DNA of 64,000 nucleotides. It comes from Plantago major (Eukaryota; Streptophyta; Magnoliopsida; Lamiales; Plantaginaceae). Shown here one piece after another: positions 35,261 through 46,030 of this stretch. The notes under the pieces are model-generated. The model was given only the letters and a program-made list of their open reading frames with translations, was not told the origin of the DNA and ran no database searches. The stretch covers positions 1,984,001 to 2,048,000 of the forward strand of contig CM048844.1 of NCBI GenBank assembly GCA_026545765.1, read 5' to 3'. The position numbers and the translations under genes are program-made. Within the stretch, counting starts at the first letter, position 1, and each line of letters begins with the position of its first letter.

Positions 35261-35553
35261 AGAGCTGTGATTCACAAAATCCGGGACATAAAGTATCGCC
35301 GATACGAAAAGAAAAACTTAGCAAAAACAAGCACACGGGAAAAATAATGGGAAGAGATGCATTTCATTTCATCAATTGACCCGATCATTCCAAGATCTAC
35401 AAAAATACACCAAGCCCTAACGAAGATCCAGGAATGACCGACATTACAAACACTTGCAAAGGGTAGGCCAAAAATATGAACCCTCCACAGGCCGGAATAA
35501 CCGAAACACAAAATATACAACCTACAAATACGTCCAAAGCATCTACTTATTAC

Positions 35554-38500
35554 TTAAGCTCCCGGAGTGGGGGGATTTTCCCGATCCCCAGCATTTCCCT
35601 GACCGGAAGGACCCCCCTCGGCCGAATCACCACCTTCGATAGTGGAGGGAGGAACCGACTTCTCCACCCTTCTCCAAAATTTCCTGGTCATGATCTTCCC
35701 TCCTTCGATCTCAATATTGGCCTTGACTTGTTCATGATCCTTGATGGGACCGGGAAGATCAAGGAACCTGGCGTTACTTCCCTTAAAATTCCTATGATCA
35801 AGGATCCTGGCCTCCATCACCTCTGGCAGCCAGGCCGGGTAGACGGGAGCAGGAGTACTCTCCATGTCCAACCAAGACGCCACGATGGGCCAAAATTCGT
35901 CCCCACCCATATCCTCGGGCTCTTTAAGTTTGGGGTCGTCCACGGTGACTCCGACATGATTAGCTTGGATATCCATCCTATCGTCCGTAACTTCAAAACC
36001 CTCATCCAACAAACCTAGAGCTTGAAGCTGGCCAATACAATCGAAAAGGCCTCCGTCCGAGTAGATCCGGCATCCATCCGGCTCAGAAAATAGTAGCATC
36101 AGACCTCAAGAAGTCCGTCACAGCCTCCACTCTGGTAGTTTTACACTTGGCCACCAAAGATTCCGCCATTTTGCTCCGGGCCCGGGCATGAATATCGAGC
36201 CCCTTATCAGCCCTCATGGTGGCCATCTTCTCAGACTCAAGGCTCCGCTCAAGTGCAGACTTCTCGGCCTTTAGCTTCTTCACCTCGGCCTCAGACTCCT
36301 CCAACAATTTCTTATATTTGGCAGAGCTACCATCCTCCGCCTCCTTCAAAGCCACAGCATGGGCCGACACCTGCAAAAGACCGGAGTCAGCTCTCATGCT
36401 TTAAAAAAAAAAACAACAACAACAACAAACAAAAGCAGAGACGAACTCACTGTGTCAAAGTACGTCCGAAACGTGGCCTCATAAGCCCAGAGGGCAGTCT
36501 CCAAACTCTCAGTCAACTCTGTATGAGAGAGAGCCCGCAACATGTTTTGATCTACCGGTGCGGCAAGGCTGGAACCACCAGTCTTTTGCCTCTTGGACGG
36601 CTCCTCGGGCTCCTTCCCCCTCCTCTTACTGGCGGCCCGTGTACTCTCCGCCAGCAGCTTTACACCTTGAGCCTGCACCTGACTACGTGTTAGAGGGACA
36701 GGGGAAGTAACATGGACCCTCGAACCACGAATGGTGGTCGAGTAGCCATGGCCACGAGAGGCTACTTTTGAAACAAACTTGTGGCCGATTACCTGCTCAG
36801 CCTGCTTACTAGACCGGGAGCCCGAACCACTTTGCGGATTAATGATATTTGCATGATTCACATCAGGCAATTTTTGGGGCCCGGGCTTGTATTGGAATTT
36901 CTTTGAGGTTCCTTGCCTTAGCTTCTCAAGCTCGGCGGCCTTCTCCTTGTTTCTCAGCTCCATAATCCTCTTGGCGGAAGACATTATCCAATACTCTGCA
37001 TTGACAAAATAAAAGTGTCAGGAGTCCGACATCCACTGACTTCAAAACATTAAAGAAAAACAGAGCAACGCTTACTTAAATCTTCTTTATTATTACAAAA
37101 AACGGGGTTGGGAGTTAGTTTGGCGAGCCACATGTGTGGCTGGACCGCCAAACCATACGGTAAAAAGAGGATCCCCCATCTACCCTCAAAGACAATGCCT
37201 CTTCATATTGAAGACCTGGATCAGTGTCATGACGAAGACTTGCTGAGCCCCGGGTCCCAATCAAAGGAACTATCTTTTCCGTCACGACCTCTTCTTCTCC
37301 GGTCGCAGTACAAATCACCTGCTCCTCCGTAAACTCCAACGGCCGCAACGACTTCAACCACGCCGGGACCTTTTTCAGAGCCAGGGGCTGAAACTTGTCT
37401 CTCCGAAAATTCAGTGGAAGATTCCGGTCACCAGATGGATGTTTTACATAGAAATATTTGGGCCACCATTTATACGAACTTTCGTAGCCATCCAGAAACT
37501 TGTAACCCCGACGAGCATTGAAATAATAAAAAGGGATCCCGGGACTAGCAGCAAGAGTGAAGGCCTCCAACATCTTATCATAACGAAACTCCTCGCCCTT
37601 CAGAGCCAAAATAACACCCATGCACATAATAGTACCAAGGGCGTTGGGCAGAAGTTGTGTCGGGCACAGCTGGGTGAAACGGAAAAAGTCCGCTATTGGA
37701 TCAATCATGGGAAGCCTCCATCCACATTTAAAAGCCCGTACATGAAAGGTCATGTAACCTTCAGGCGGATTATACAAAGTATCATTAGGTCCCGGGATAA
37801 CTATCTCATAATCTTCCGGGATATCATAAACCGCTCGAAGTTTGACGATGTCCCGAGGTGTCAAACTGGAAGTACAAATAGGGATTAATCCATCGTCATT
37901 TTGCTCAGCCTCGGGCCTCAGTCCCGTAATAGGTCCGGTCCTGTAAGATTTCATCTCCTTGGCCGACATCCTCCTTGACGGTTTACTTGGCCGCTGAGTT
38001 ACACCTTCGTCTATCACCACCAAAGCCCGGCAAGGGTTAACATTTTGAGGCTCCTCCTCCTCGGCCTCCCCATCATCTTCGGCCTCTTCTTCTTCTTCGG
38101 AATCCATGATGTTAATGTTCTCCTCTTCATCCCCCGGCATCACTTGCACTAGCCTGCTCACCAGATTTGCGTCTTTCACCGGCCTCTCCTTCCTCATCAG
38201 ATTCGGATCCCCAAGAATCCTCCTCGGACGAGCTCCCATCTGATGAGGCCGACGAAGATGAATCTCCACTAGACGGATCATCTTCAGGAGCAGCCGCCTC
38301 TGATTGAGCCTCGGGATCCGCAGACAGGTCACTCGTGCCGGTCCTTCTCCTCACAGGGGGATTCGAGTCAAAAGACAGTGGTGACTCACTACCTTCCCGG
38401 GAAAAAGGTTCCTCTATCAACGGAGGCGTCGCATAGCGATTCATGGATGAACTCCCGGCTTCAAAATCAGGGATGGATCCGTCTGCATAAGGGGTAGCTC

Positions 38501-38816
38501 TAAAATTGTACCCGAGACTGGCGAACGAAAACAGAGGATATGGATTCCTCGGATGAATAGGCCCCGGAGGAATAACGGCTGTGGGACGGGGTTCGGGATC
38601 GACATGCTCAATCCTTGCACCAGAAGACCCTACCAAGTTTTGCGACTCCGGGCGCTTAGAAATAACTCCCACCAATTCGACTTCAAATGGGGACGGCGGT
38701 CCTTCATCCACCTCAGAGCCTTGGTCAGAGTCCACGTTAATTATGGGGGCCGGCTGTATAACTTCTTCACCCTCATTTGCAAAAAGATCACCCAATTCGC
38801 TAGCACGGTTCGACAT
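35554..38816 (-). CDS. Antisense three-exon gene of the Tat element (gypsy-type accessory protein)
   Basis: Minus strand, opposite to gag-pol. Exon 1 38816-37076: ATG (MSNRASELGDLFANEGEEV), acidic/Ser-rich head, then a globular part (LTPRDIVKLRAVYDIPEDYE, GYMTFHVRAFKCGWRLPMI, FFRFTQLCPTQLLPNALGTI) like the 'putative gypsy type transposon' domain of plant accessory ORFs. Exon 2 36995-36451: basic, with coiled-coil start (MELRNKEKAAELEKLRQ). Exon 3 36370-35554: coiled coil (KKLLEESEAEVKKLKAEKSA) and an acidic tail, stop at 35554. Introns are 80 bp each with GTAAGC/GCAG and GTGAGT/GCAG, phases compatible. Three one-base breaks lie in homopolymers (G5 near 38150, T5 near 37162, T4 near 36092). 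Function unknown. Confidence 0.75.
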
Positions 38817-39146
38817 ATCGAAATAACGACGAAAAGGACCGAGATGGGGAGTCTACAGGAATGAGAAATAAATGAATTAAATAAACGTAAGCCCCAACCT
38901 CGGTCCTCTACCCTATTTTTTCTACAGACCTACGGACCGACAAAAGAAATAAGGGCCGACAGAAATAAAACGCCATAACCAAGGAAAGTAAACTTACTTG
39001 TTTCAAGGAATTAGCAGCGGATCTCGGACTACAGACAAGCTCGCGGGCACACAGGGGCTTCTATCACAAGATGGACGACGGTCTCTTTATCTCTCTAGGT
39101 AAATATTCGCGAAAGTAAAAGTGCGAAAATGACGGACAATCAGGGA

Positions 39147-39154
39147 TATTTATA
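39147..39154 (-). promoter_or_regulatory. TATA box for the antisense gene
   Basis: TATAAATA on the minus strand, about 330 bp before the antisense ATG, with TGGGCC motifs just upstream. Leader predicted from about 39120 to 38817. Confidence 0.55.
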
Positions 39155-39526
39155 GAAATTACTGGGCCGGTCGAACCAGGCCAATGGGCCCTCGATCCAA
39201 CCGTCGCATCGATCCACGAGATTGTAATTATTACAAATCAAACTGGCCTAAATCATTCTAAGACATCGGAATCACGGTTTGGATCGAATTATTTAAACCG
39301 AACTACATTGCAATTTCAGATGTCGGGTTTTATGAAATCATGACGGACCATTAAACCCACAAGCAAAAGTCCGACTTCAGCAACAAAGGGCAATTCAAAT
39401 TTCATTACAGGAATATTCATATGAGTACAAAATACTTTTTCAAGGCCCGAGGCCCATACGAAGGGAAAATACTTCTACAAATTGGACCATACAAAAAACA
39501 AACGGGGCATACCCCGCCTTCTCCAT
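39155..39526. other. Spacer between the two antisense genes
   Basis: Upstream region of the three-exon antisense gene. No ORF with family support. Confidence 0.4.
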
Positions 39527-39898
39527 TCAATGGCTTCCAGAGGTCGAGCCTTCAGATTCCGAGCCAGCAACTTCAGCCCACGCATGCTGCCTCATCCGGA
39601 TCCGGTTTTCCCTCTCCTCGGCCAACCTTATAAACACCACCGGGCACAAAGCAGGATCACCTTCGGGGTCAAGAATAATAGGATCATCCATTGTCCCGGT
39701 ACCAGAATAGACCGGCGGATGTCTCTCCCCACAAGCACAATATATCCAATGTCGGTACCTAGGATCATCTGGTTCAGCAAATTCATAGTCCTCCACGGAA
39801 TTTAGATTGCCCCAGGTTAGATCACCCAAGGTTAGGTTGCCCAAGGTCCGGCCCGCGACCCTCGCAGATTCCGCCATCCTGCGTGCAGATCCCAACAT
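39527..39898 (-). CDS. Second antisense ORF of the Tat element, unknown
   Basis: 124 codons from ATG 39898 (MLGSARRMAESARVAGRTLG) to the stop at 39527. A repeat-like LGNLTLGDLTWGNLN is followed by an acidic stretch (EDYEFAEPDDPRYRHWIYCA), a CACGERH motif and a Ser/Gly end. The ATG is 55 bp after a TATA box (39953-39961), itself preceded by a G-box. An upstream Met at 40027 is in frame but lies beyond the TATA box, so I prefer 39898. No family recognised. Being antisense to the retroelement and next to the three-exon gene, it may be a co-regulated accessory gene or a leader of unknown use. Confidence 0.45.
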   Translation of the reverse strand: MLGSARRMAESARVAGRTLGNLTLGDLTWGNLNSVEDYEFAEPDDPRYRHWIYCACGERHPPVYSGTGTMDDPIILDPEGDPALCPVVFIRLAEERENRIRMRQHAWAEVAGSESEGSTSGSH

Positions 39899-39952
39899 TA
39901 GAGGACAAGAAAGAAGGATAAAAAGTAAGAAAATCGGATTTACCACATCACC

Positions 39953-39995
39953 TATATATAGTGACATAAAGTCACTACGATCATGCCACGTGTCC
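39953..39995 (-). promoter_or_regulatory. TATA box and G-box of the second antisense ORF
   Basis: CTATATATAG (minus) with GGACACGTGGCA 25-40 bp further upstream (39986-39995 core). Confidence 0.5.
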
Positions 39996-40027
39996 ACCAT
40001 CCAACGGCCCGGAAGATCAAGAGACAC

Positions 40028-40994
40028 AGTAATAATTCGCCTTAAAACGTCGAGATCACATTTCGGCTTCTCACGGCGGACTTTTATTTATCAAGTCCCC
40101 ACCTTGGCATTTTTTACCAAGCTCGGAACTTGAGGGGACTGGTATACTGTAACCAAACGAATAAACCCATCCCGGTAGATACATCTTTGCCGGTCCATCC
40201 CTGAAAATCGAAGAATTTTGAAAAGCCCCTCCCTTTGGCATGCTTGCGTATCTTCAAAGACAAAAAGCTGGAAACAGTCAGCCTTCGATCCAAAGCTCAC
40301 CCCGCCAGCTAACTATCTTGGAAGGACGCAAACATCTCGAAGATGGACCTTGAGCGGAAAAGACCGACCTCCCGATTAGGCGGACAATCTACGACAAGTC
40401 CACCTCTTCCACCATCACCATTTTCAAGTTAACAAGCGAACATGGAAAATGGTAAATGGTGGAAGAGGCAGACAAGACGAAGAAAGCATAGACCTCGAGT
40501 AATTGAGAAAATGACGGACTAAACTCTACCGAGAAAACTGACACATTGATTGCCTATCCTCCTGACAGACACTCGGGGAAGAAATGCCCGCCAAGCCAAC
40601 CCACGACCAAGAAAGGCCTCAGGAGGATAAAACAAACAATGGAACAGTAATCCCAGTTCATACACATCGGAAGACAGAAAAAAGGACCGACCGACTAAAA
40701 AGTTGTCACGGACTATTTCCGGAAGGAAGGGACGAAAGAAACGAAAACAGTGAAAACCAGATTTTGAGCTGAGGGAGTATTTATAAGAAGAAAGGTCCAA
40801 TCAAATCTTGCCACGTCAGCCTAATGACACCAACATATTGGGCCCGGGCTTGGGCCGTCCTTTGGGCCTCTCATTTATGTCAAATACTGCAAGCCCAGAA
40901 GCCGGCCACCGGGAAAAACATCACTCTCGACGGGCCGATTCAAAGAATTTCACAACTATCTTTTACTAAGATACTTGGAAACTGGGGGGACTTA
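40028..40994. other. Region before the Tat 3' LTR
   Basis: No supported ORF. Holds a third minus-strand TATAAATA (40778-40785) preceded by GACGTGG and GGGCCC motifs, and ends with the polypurine tract. Confidence 0.45.
40979..40990 (+). promoter_or_regulatory. Tat polypurine tract
   Basis: aaactgggggga lies 4 bases before the 3' LTR; start site of plus-strand DNA synthesis in LTR elements. Confidence 0.6.
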
Positions 40995-41861
40995 TGATAT
41001 GGACATATAAGTCCCTCCAACGAATTAGACCTTTCTACCAACGTTCCAGAACTCGAGAAACGCTTTTAGCCCACGTTCAGAGAAAATGAGTCCGCCACCC
41101 AGGAGAAAAGCCCGGCACAAGACAAACTTACTAACATAAAGTCCGGTACCAATAAAGACGTCCGGAACAAGAAAAGCTCGCTATAAGTCCTAAGGAAAAA
41201 GTACCCAAAAAGCCCGACATTAAGGTCTTAACGGACTTTGGTGACTACAAAGGGTCCGTCTAAAGGAAATCCACCATAACTAACGTAAGCTAAACGCGCC
41301 ACCTACCCCCGAGATCACGTGGCACGCTATCGCCAAGCCGACAAGATTTCGGGAACTCAGACAGCCTGTCCCCCAAGCTTCCCCTATAAATAGCCCGCAT
41401 TTACTACTCATTAAGGTACGTAACCACTACTACAAAATCTACTCTCTAAGTTTCGGGTCCGAGATAACTCGATAAGCCCGTCACACAAGTTGAGTCTTAG
41501 TCCGGACTGTCCACGGCAGGCCGGCCCAAAAGGGTCTAACCCCTTCCTTTGTTCTCAGGAGACGTCCGGATCGAACTTTGCCGGCTACTTCCAGGAGACG
41601 GACCATTACTGAAATAACGACTTGGATTGCCTTATCTGGGTTCATAGCCCGACGGACCAAGCTAACGATGGACCCTAGATCCAGCCTAAGAAGGAAGACC
41701 TAGATTCCTCTTGCTGGACTCCCTTTCTGCCGGACCCAACAACTAAGCTGACGACGGACCCTCGAACTGAAACGATCCAAACTACACGACCTGATCACTG
41801 CACTGTTCTGAATTACGCTCTTGACCTAAGGATTTGACTTAACCGGATTTACCCCACTTCA
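40995..41861 (+). repeat. 3' LTR of the Tat element
   Basis: 867 bp. Same ends and TATA/G-box pair as the 5' LTR, with about 2% differences by eye and a 4-bp indel (attaagttgag / agttgag). Confidence 0.95.
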
Positions 41862-41866
41862 AAGAT

Positions 41867-42497
41867 ATTGCGGTCGGAGTAGCGAAAGGCATTGAGTATC
41901 TTCACTAGGGGTGTGATCTGCAGATCTTGCATCTTGATATCAAGCCTCATAACATCTTGTTGGACCATAATCTCAACCCCAAGATTTGTGATTTTGGCCT
42001 CGCCAAGTTTTGCTCGAAGGAACAAAGTGCGGTTTCAATGACGGATGCTCGAGGAACGATGGGGTACATTGCATCGAGGAGAGTGTCGTATAAGTCTGAT
42101 GTGTATAGCTTTGGGATGATGTTGCTAGAGATGGTTGGAGGATGGAAGGACATAAAAAGCAAGATGACTAAGAGCAAAGTTTACTTTCCAAAGTGGATTT
42201 ACGATCATCTAAGCGAATGGGGAGAGGTTTTGGTAAAGAACGAGGAAGGCGGTACTGAGGATAGGACAGCTAGAAAACTTGTAATTGTGGGACTTTGGTG
42301 TATCCAGTGGTATCCTGCAAATAGACCGTCGATGAAAATGGTGGTACAAATCACAAATGTTGGAAGGAGACGAACTTCATATGCTCAGCTTTCCTCCGAA
42401 TCCGTTTCTAGGCACGAGTAATGATCCTAGAGTTGGTGGAAGATATCAAACAGAACTAGAAATTGTACCTGAATCAGATGACAACAGCTTGGTATAA
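41867..42497 (+). pseudogene. LRK10L-type receptor kinase, 3' part (C-lobe)
   Basis: Joins in frame with 27249 once the Tat element and one AAGAT are removed (MQD|IAVGVAKGIEYLH). A TAG at 41906-41908 stands where the family has CAG (YLHQGC). The catalytic loop HLDIKPHNILLD (the family usually has HFDIKPHN) and KICDFGLAKFC remain. GTMGYIASRRVSYKSDVYSF lacks the APE/P+1 segment through an in-frame deletion. After MKMVVQ a 7-bp insertion (atcacaa, near 42350) shifts the frame; the family C-terminus (PPNPFLGTSNDPR) follows in the other frame to TAA at 42497. At least three lesions besides the transposon: a dead gene. Confidence 0.85.
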
Positions 42498-42830
42498 ACT
42501 GCATACACTAGATTTAATGGCTGTCTCCAACTACTTTTGTAAATTAAACTACTTTCCAGCTTCATTTTAGAACATATGTATGATTTGTTGTATTTGATCA
42601 AATAAAACATAAATCGATGAAGATGACCTCGACTTAGTTGACCACTAGACTCGGCTCGAGCTCAATTCATTCAATAAGGTGTTCGAGCCTAACTTTGAGC
42701 TCGATTTCTTATCGAGCCGAGTAGGGCTCAGGTTGTTGATGCTCAACTATACTTGATTATATATTTGTAATATTTATATGTATTTTTTTGTCTAACTCGA
42801 ACCAAATGAGTCAAGCTCTGAGGAATTAAG
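42498..42830. other. Region after the kinase, no gene
   Basis: Probable kinase 3' UTR to about 42610, then a block rich in gagctcg/cgagc motifs (42630-42760) like a dispersed plant repeat, then the edge of the outer copia LTR. Confidence 0.4.
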
Positions 42831-43941
42831 TGTTGGTATTTTGGGTCAGTTTATACTCTAAGTATACGCAGCGAAAATTTCAAAATTTTATAGACCAACA
42901 TGATAACAGTAATTTAACATGTTTGTGCATAAATAATAGAGAGCTTACTCTGATAGCAATTTTGAGTCCTGACTAGCAGCTTCCAATTCTGCCTCAGCAA
43001 ATTCTAAGAGCTCGTCAATTTGCTCCTCTGTATATTCAAGCCCTTCGAGATCCTCTAGCTCCTCTCCAAGCAAACCCCAGTCTTCGTATAAATCCAGGTT
43101 GCCAGTTATCACCTCGAACCTTGGTATCCACAGGAGTTCTTCTACCAATAAGAATGCTAGGAGATTCTTCTTTTACGGATATAAATAATATGAAGTGTTT
43201 ACACGACAAAATCTAATTTTGTCTTCTTATGTTTTGTCTATGTACCGAGCAGTGTCTCAAATTGAATTGTTATGTTCATTGTAAAAACAATCTCATTTCT
43301 CATACACATAAAGACAAAACAAAAATGGGAACATAATCGAAAGAAGGAAGAGAGTAATGTGGAGGTGGGGACGTGCAACCGTCCCAACAATCATCACTAC
43401 TGGCGCGTGTAATACACACGCCAGAACTAACTCATACACGTGCCCGGTGCAAACTTCTGCTGGGCCATTCTCGTCAATTTTCTCCTCTGTATATTCAAGC
43501 CCTTCGAGATCCTCTAGCTCCTCTCCAAGCAAATCCCAGTCTTCGTGTAAATCCAGGTTGCCAGTTATCACCTCGAACCTTGGTATCCACAGGAGTTCTT
43601 CTACCATAAGAATGCTAGGAGATTCTTCTTTTACGGATATAAATAATATGAAGTGTTTACAAGACAAAATCTAATTCTGTCTTCTTCTATTTTGTCTATG
43701 TACCGAGTAGTGTCTAAAATTGAATTGTTATGTTCACTGCAAAAACAATCTCATTTCTCATACACATAAAGACAAAACAAAAATGGGAACATAACCGAAA
43801 GAAGGAAGAGAGTAATGTGGAGGTGGGGACGTGCAACCGTCCCAACAATCATCACTACTGGCTCGTGTAATACACGCGCCAGAACTAACTCTCTGGGCGC
43901 GTGTATTACACGCGCCCGGTGCAAACTAATGGCCCAGATTT
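42831..43941 (-). repeat. Outer copia 3' LTR, distal part
   Basis: The minus strand ends ...CCAACA at 42831. Contains a 458-bp tandem duplication and three near-perfect palindromes. Two minus-strand ORFs (43148-42945; 43667-43293, beginning ILMVEELLWIPRF in the second) share acidic text, but they lie within LTR sequence and I do not call them genes. Confidence 0.7.
43015..43925. repeat. 458-bp tandem duplication in the LTR
   Basis: gtcaatt..ctcctctgtat at 43015 and 43473, and caatctcatttctcatacac at 43288 and 43746, both 458 bp apart. The copies differ at few sites. Confidence 0.9.
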
Positions 43942-45653
43942 TGTTGGTCCAGATAACGGCAAGGTAAAAGACTAGAGGGGGGGGGTGAATAGTCTTTTAA
44001 ACTTTTGTCGATAAAAACAATTTCTCAGATATCTGTGTGGATATCTGATACTTAGAATCAGAGCGCGGAAGACTTAAGATAGATAAGTGCAGAAACAGTT
44101 AAGATGTGTGTTTGTGTTGCTGAAATATAAATACAGAAAGGTAAATAACACAGCAAGTATAGTGGTATCTGGAGGTGGCGTAATCCTCCAACTAATCCAC
44201 TTCGGTCTTCCAAAGACCTAGAATTCACTAGAACAGATAATTGAGTTCACCTTACAATAATCCTATTCTAAGAAATCCTTGAAACAAATGGTTCCCAACC
44301 AAATGTTCCCACTGAGTTGTTCCCTAGCTTCTTCAGCCAAGTACTTCCTATACTCAGAAACCTTTTTGAGTTATTCCCTAGCTTCCCAAGCTAAGTACTT
44401 CCTATACTCAATAACCTTGGAGTTATTCCTTAGTTTCTCAAATCAAGTACTTCCTATACTCCGGTAACCTTGGAGTTATTCCCTGATTTTCCAAACTAAG
44501 TACTTCCTGTACTCCACGTCGGTTATGGTGTTGGTTTCGGTTTGAGTTGTCAGATGAGCTTCTTAATAACTTTTCAGTTAATCAGATAGCTCTGTGAATC
44601 AAGTTACTTAATACACTTTTCAGCGTATGGTATCTTGTTCGTTTTTACTGACCCAAGTCTTATGATATCTGTTCAAGAGAATGAATCTCAGATAGTTGAT
44701 CTTTCGATTCAACTCTTTCACAGATAGCTTTGCTTGTTTAGGATCAGGACACTTAGAACTTCAGTGTTACTCAAGATCAAAAGCTTTGGTCGCAACAGAA
44801 AGCTTTGAGGATAAGTAAGTTGCTTTGAGTAAGATGTTCGGCGTTTTTGTGCTGTTCAAGGTGTGTCTTCTCAAGCAGTCTAAGTGTTGATATTTATAGA
44901 TGAATTTGAGTGCCGTTTGAATAGTATCCGTTAGGCTCAAATTCAAACTATTGATATCTGTGTAGTAATCGTAGCGTGTTTTGTCTTCTTCTTGAAGCTA
45001 CTTTTGTTCAGACATCTCTGTCCGTGCATTAAATGCATTGTACTATACTTTTTGTCCTGTAGTGCCAACGGAACTATGCTTTGTATCAGAGATTTAACTT
45101 GATCAGATTTCTCTGAGTATTTCGCACGTTCTTATCTTCAACTTCAGATACCACTTCAATTGAAACAACTTTGTTTGCAATATATTTCTTTTTCAGAAAT
45201 GTGGTTAAGGCTCAAGGTATCTGAGTGTAGATATATGTGGACACTCTCCTTGTTTTCAGATAGACCTCTTGTTTCTCAGATATCTCTTGTGACACAGTTT
45301 GTCAAAAACTATTCGTGTTCCCAAGATATCTGGCCAAGGTATCTGGAAAACTGTTTCAGTAATCTTGTGCAGTTTCTTCAAGTCTCAAAGTCGTTGAACT
45401 CGTTCTGCTTGGATGTCTTCTTCTTGGTCTTCTCTTCATAAATAAAAATTACATTTTGAGACCTAACATCCTATACAAGATTAGCTAAACTATCATACTT
45501 AGTGTGTTTCCTCTTTTACAATGTTCAAGTGAACCAAGAGTACTAATCACCTTTCTGAGACTTAAGATAAGTCATCATGTTGCTGATCAAAATCTAAATA
45601 GATATTTCTAACAAAAATATTTTAAACAAATTTCCAAACAAAATTTCCCAACA
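43942..45653 (-). repeat. SIRE-like 3' LTR
   Basis: 1712 bp. Minus strand TGTTGGGAAATTTTG...CTGGACCAACA; contains a G run near 43976. Confidence 0.92.
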
Positions 45654-45655
45654 AA

Positions 45656-45668
45656 TTTTCCCCCTTTT
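45656..45668 (-). promoter_or_regulatory. SIRE-like polypurine tract
   Basis: AAAAGGGGGAAAA on the minus strand directly before the 3' LTR. Confidence 0.8.
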
Positions 45669-46030
45669 GATCAGTCAACGATGACTATCTGACCTATTAC
45701 AAATCTGGATGAGTGAACAATCCAACACTTAATCTTTTCTTAAGATTTTCAATTCATTCAATTAAGTGCAGAAAGTAAACATCAACCAAATCACAAGGTG
45801 TGATCTTTGCTGACAAGTTATCTTTTATAGAATACTATCTGAGAGTATGTTCATCAGATTAGTTACAAAGAAAGATTGCAGATAACTTCAATACATAAAA
45901 CAGTTAAGCTCAGTCAGCAAAAATACATAGTAAATTAGGACAACAGGAGTAACCAAGCTCCAAGTGAACATCCTAAAGAACTAGTCTTCAAGTCTTCAAC
46001 TCTTCAAATTTTCAACAGTTGTTCTATGGA
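45669..46030 (-). other. Sequence between accessory gene and 3' LTR
   Basis: AT-rich, no ORF; probably 3' UTR. Confidence 0.5.

Larger units (their letters stand above)
27250..41861 (+). mobile_element. Tat-lineage Ty3-gypsy retrotransposon, 14.6 kb
   Basis: LTRs 27250-28119 and 40995-41861 (TGATATGG...CACTTCA), flanked by the 5-bp duplication AAGAT (27245-27249, 41862-41866). Plus strand: gag, protease, RT, RNase H, archaeal-type RNase H, integrase. The extra RNase H after the normal one marks the Tat lineage. Between pol and the 3' LTR are a 100-bp tandem repeat and about 5.5 kb with minus-strand genes. By eye the LTRs differ at about twenty positions plus small indels, roughly 2%, so it is a fairly recent insertion. 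Confidence 0.95.

Noticed and set aside
40519..40800. 93-codon minus-strand ORF near the Tat 3' LTR
   Set aside because: Starts with a non-ATG codon and runs through the TATA box; no family and no good start.
42945..43667. Two acidic minus-strand ORFs with the same text
   Set aside because: They lie inside the outer copia LTR tandem duplication; likely chance open frames in LTR sequence.
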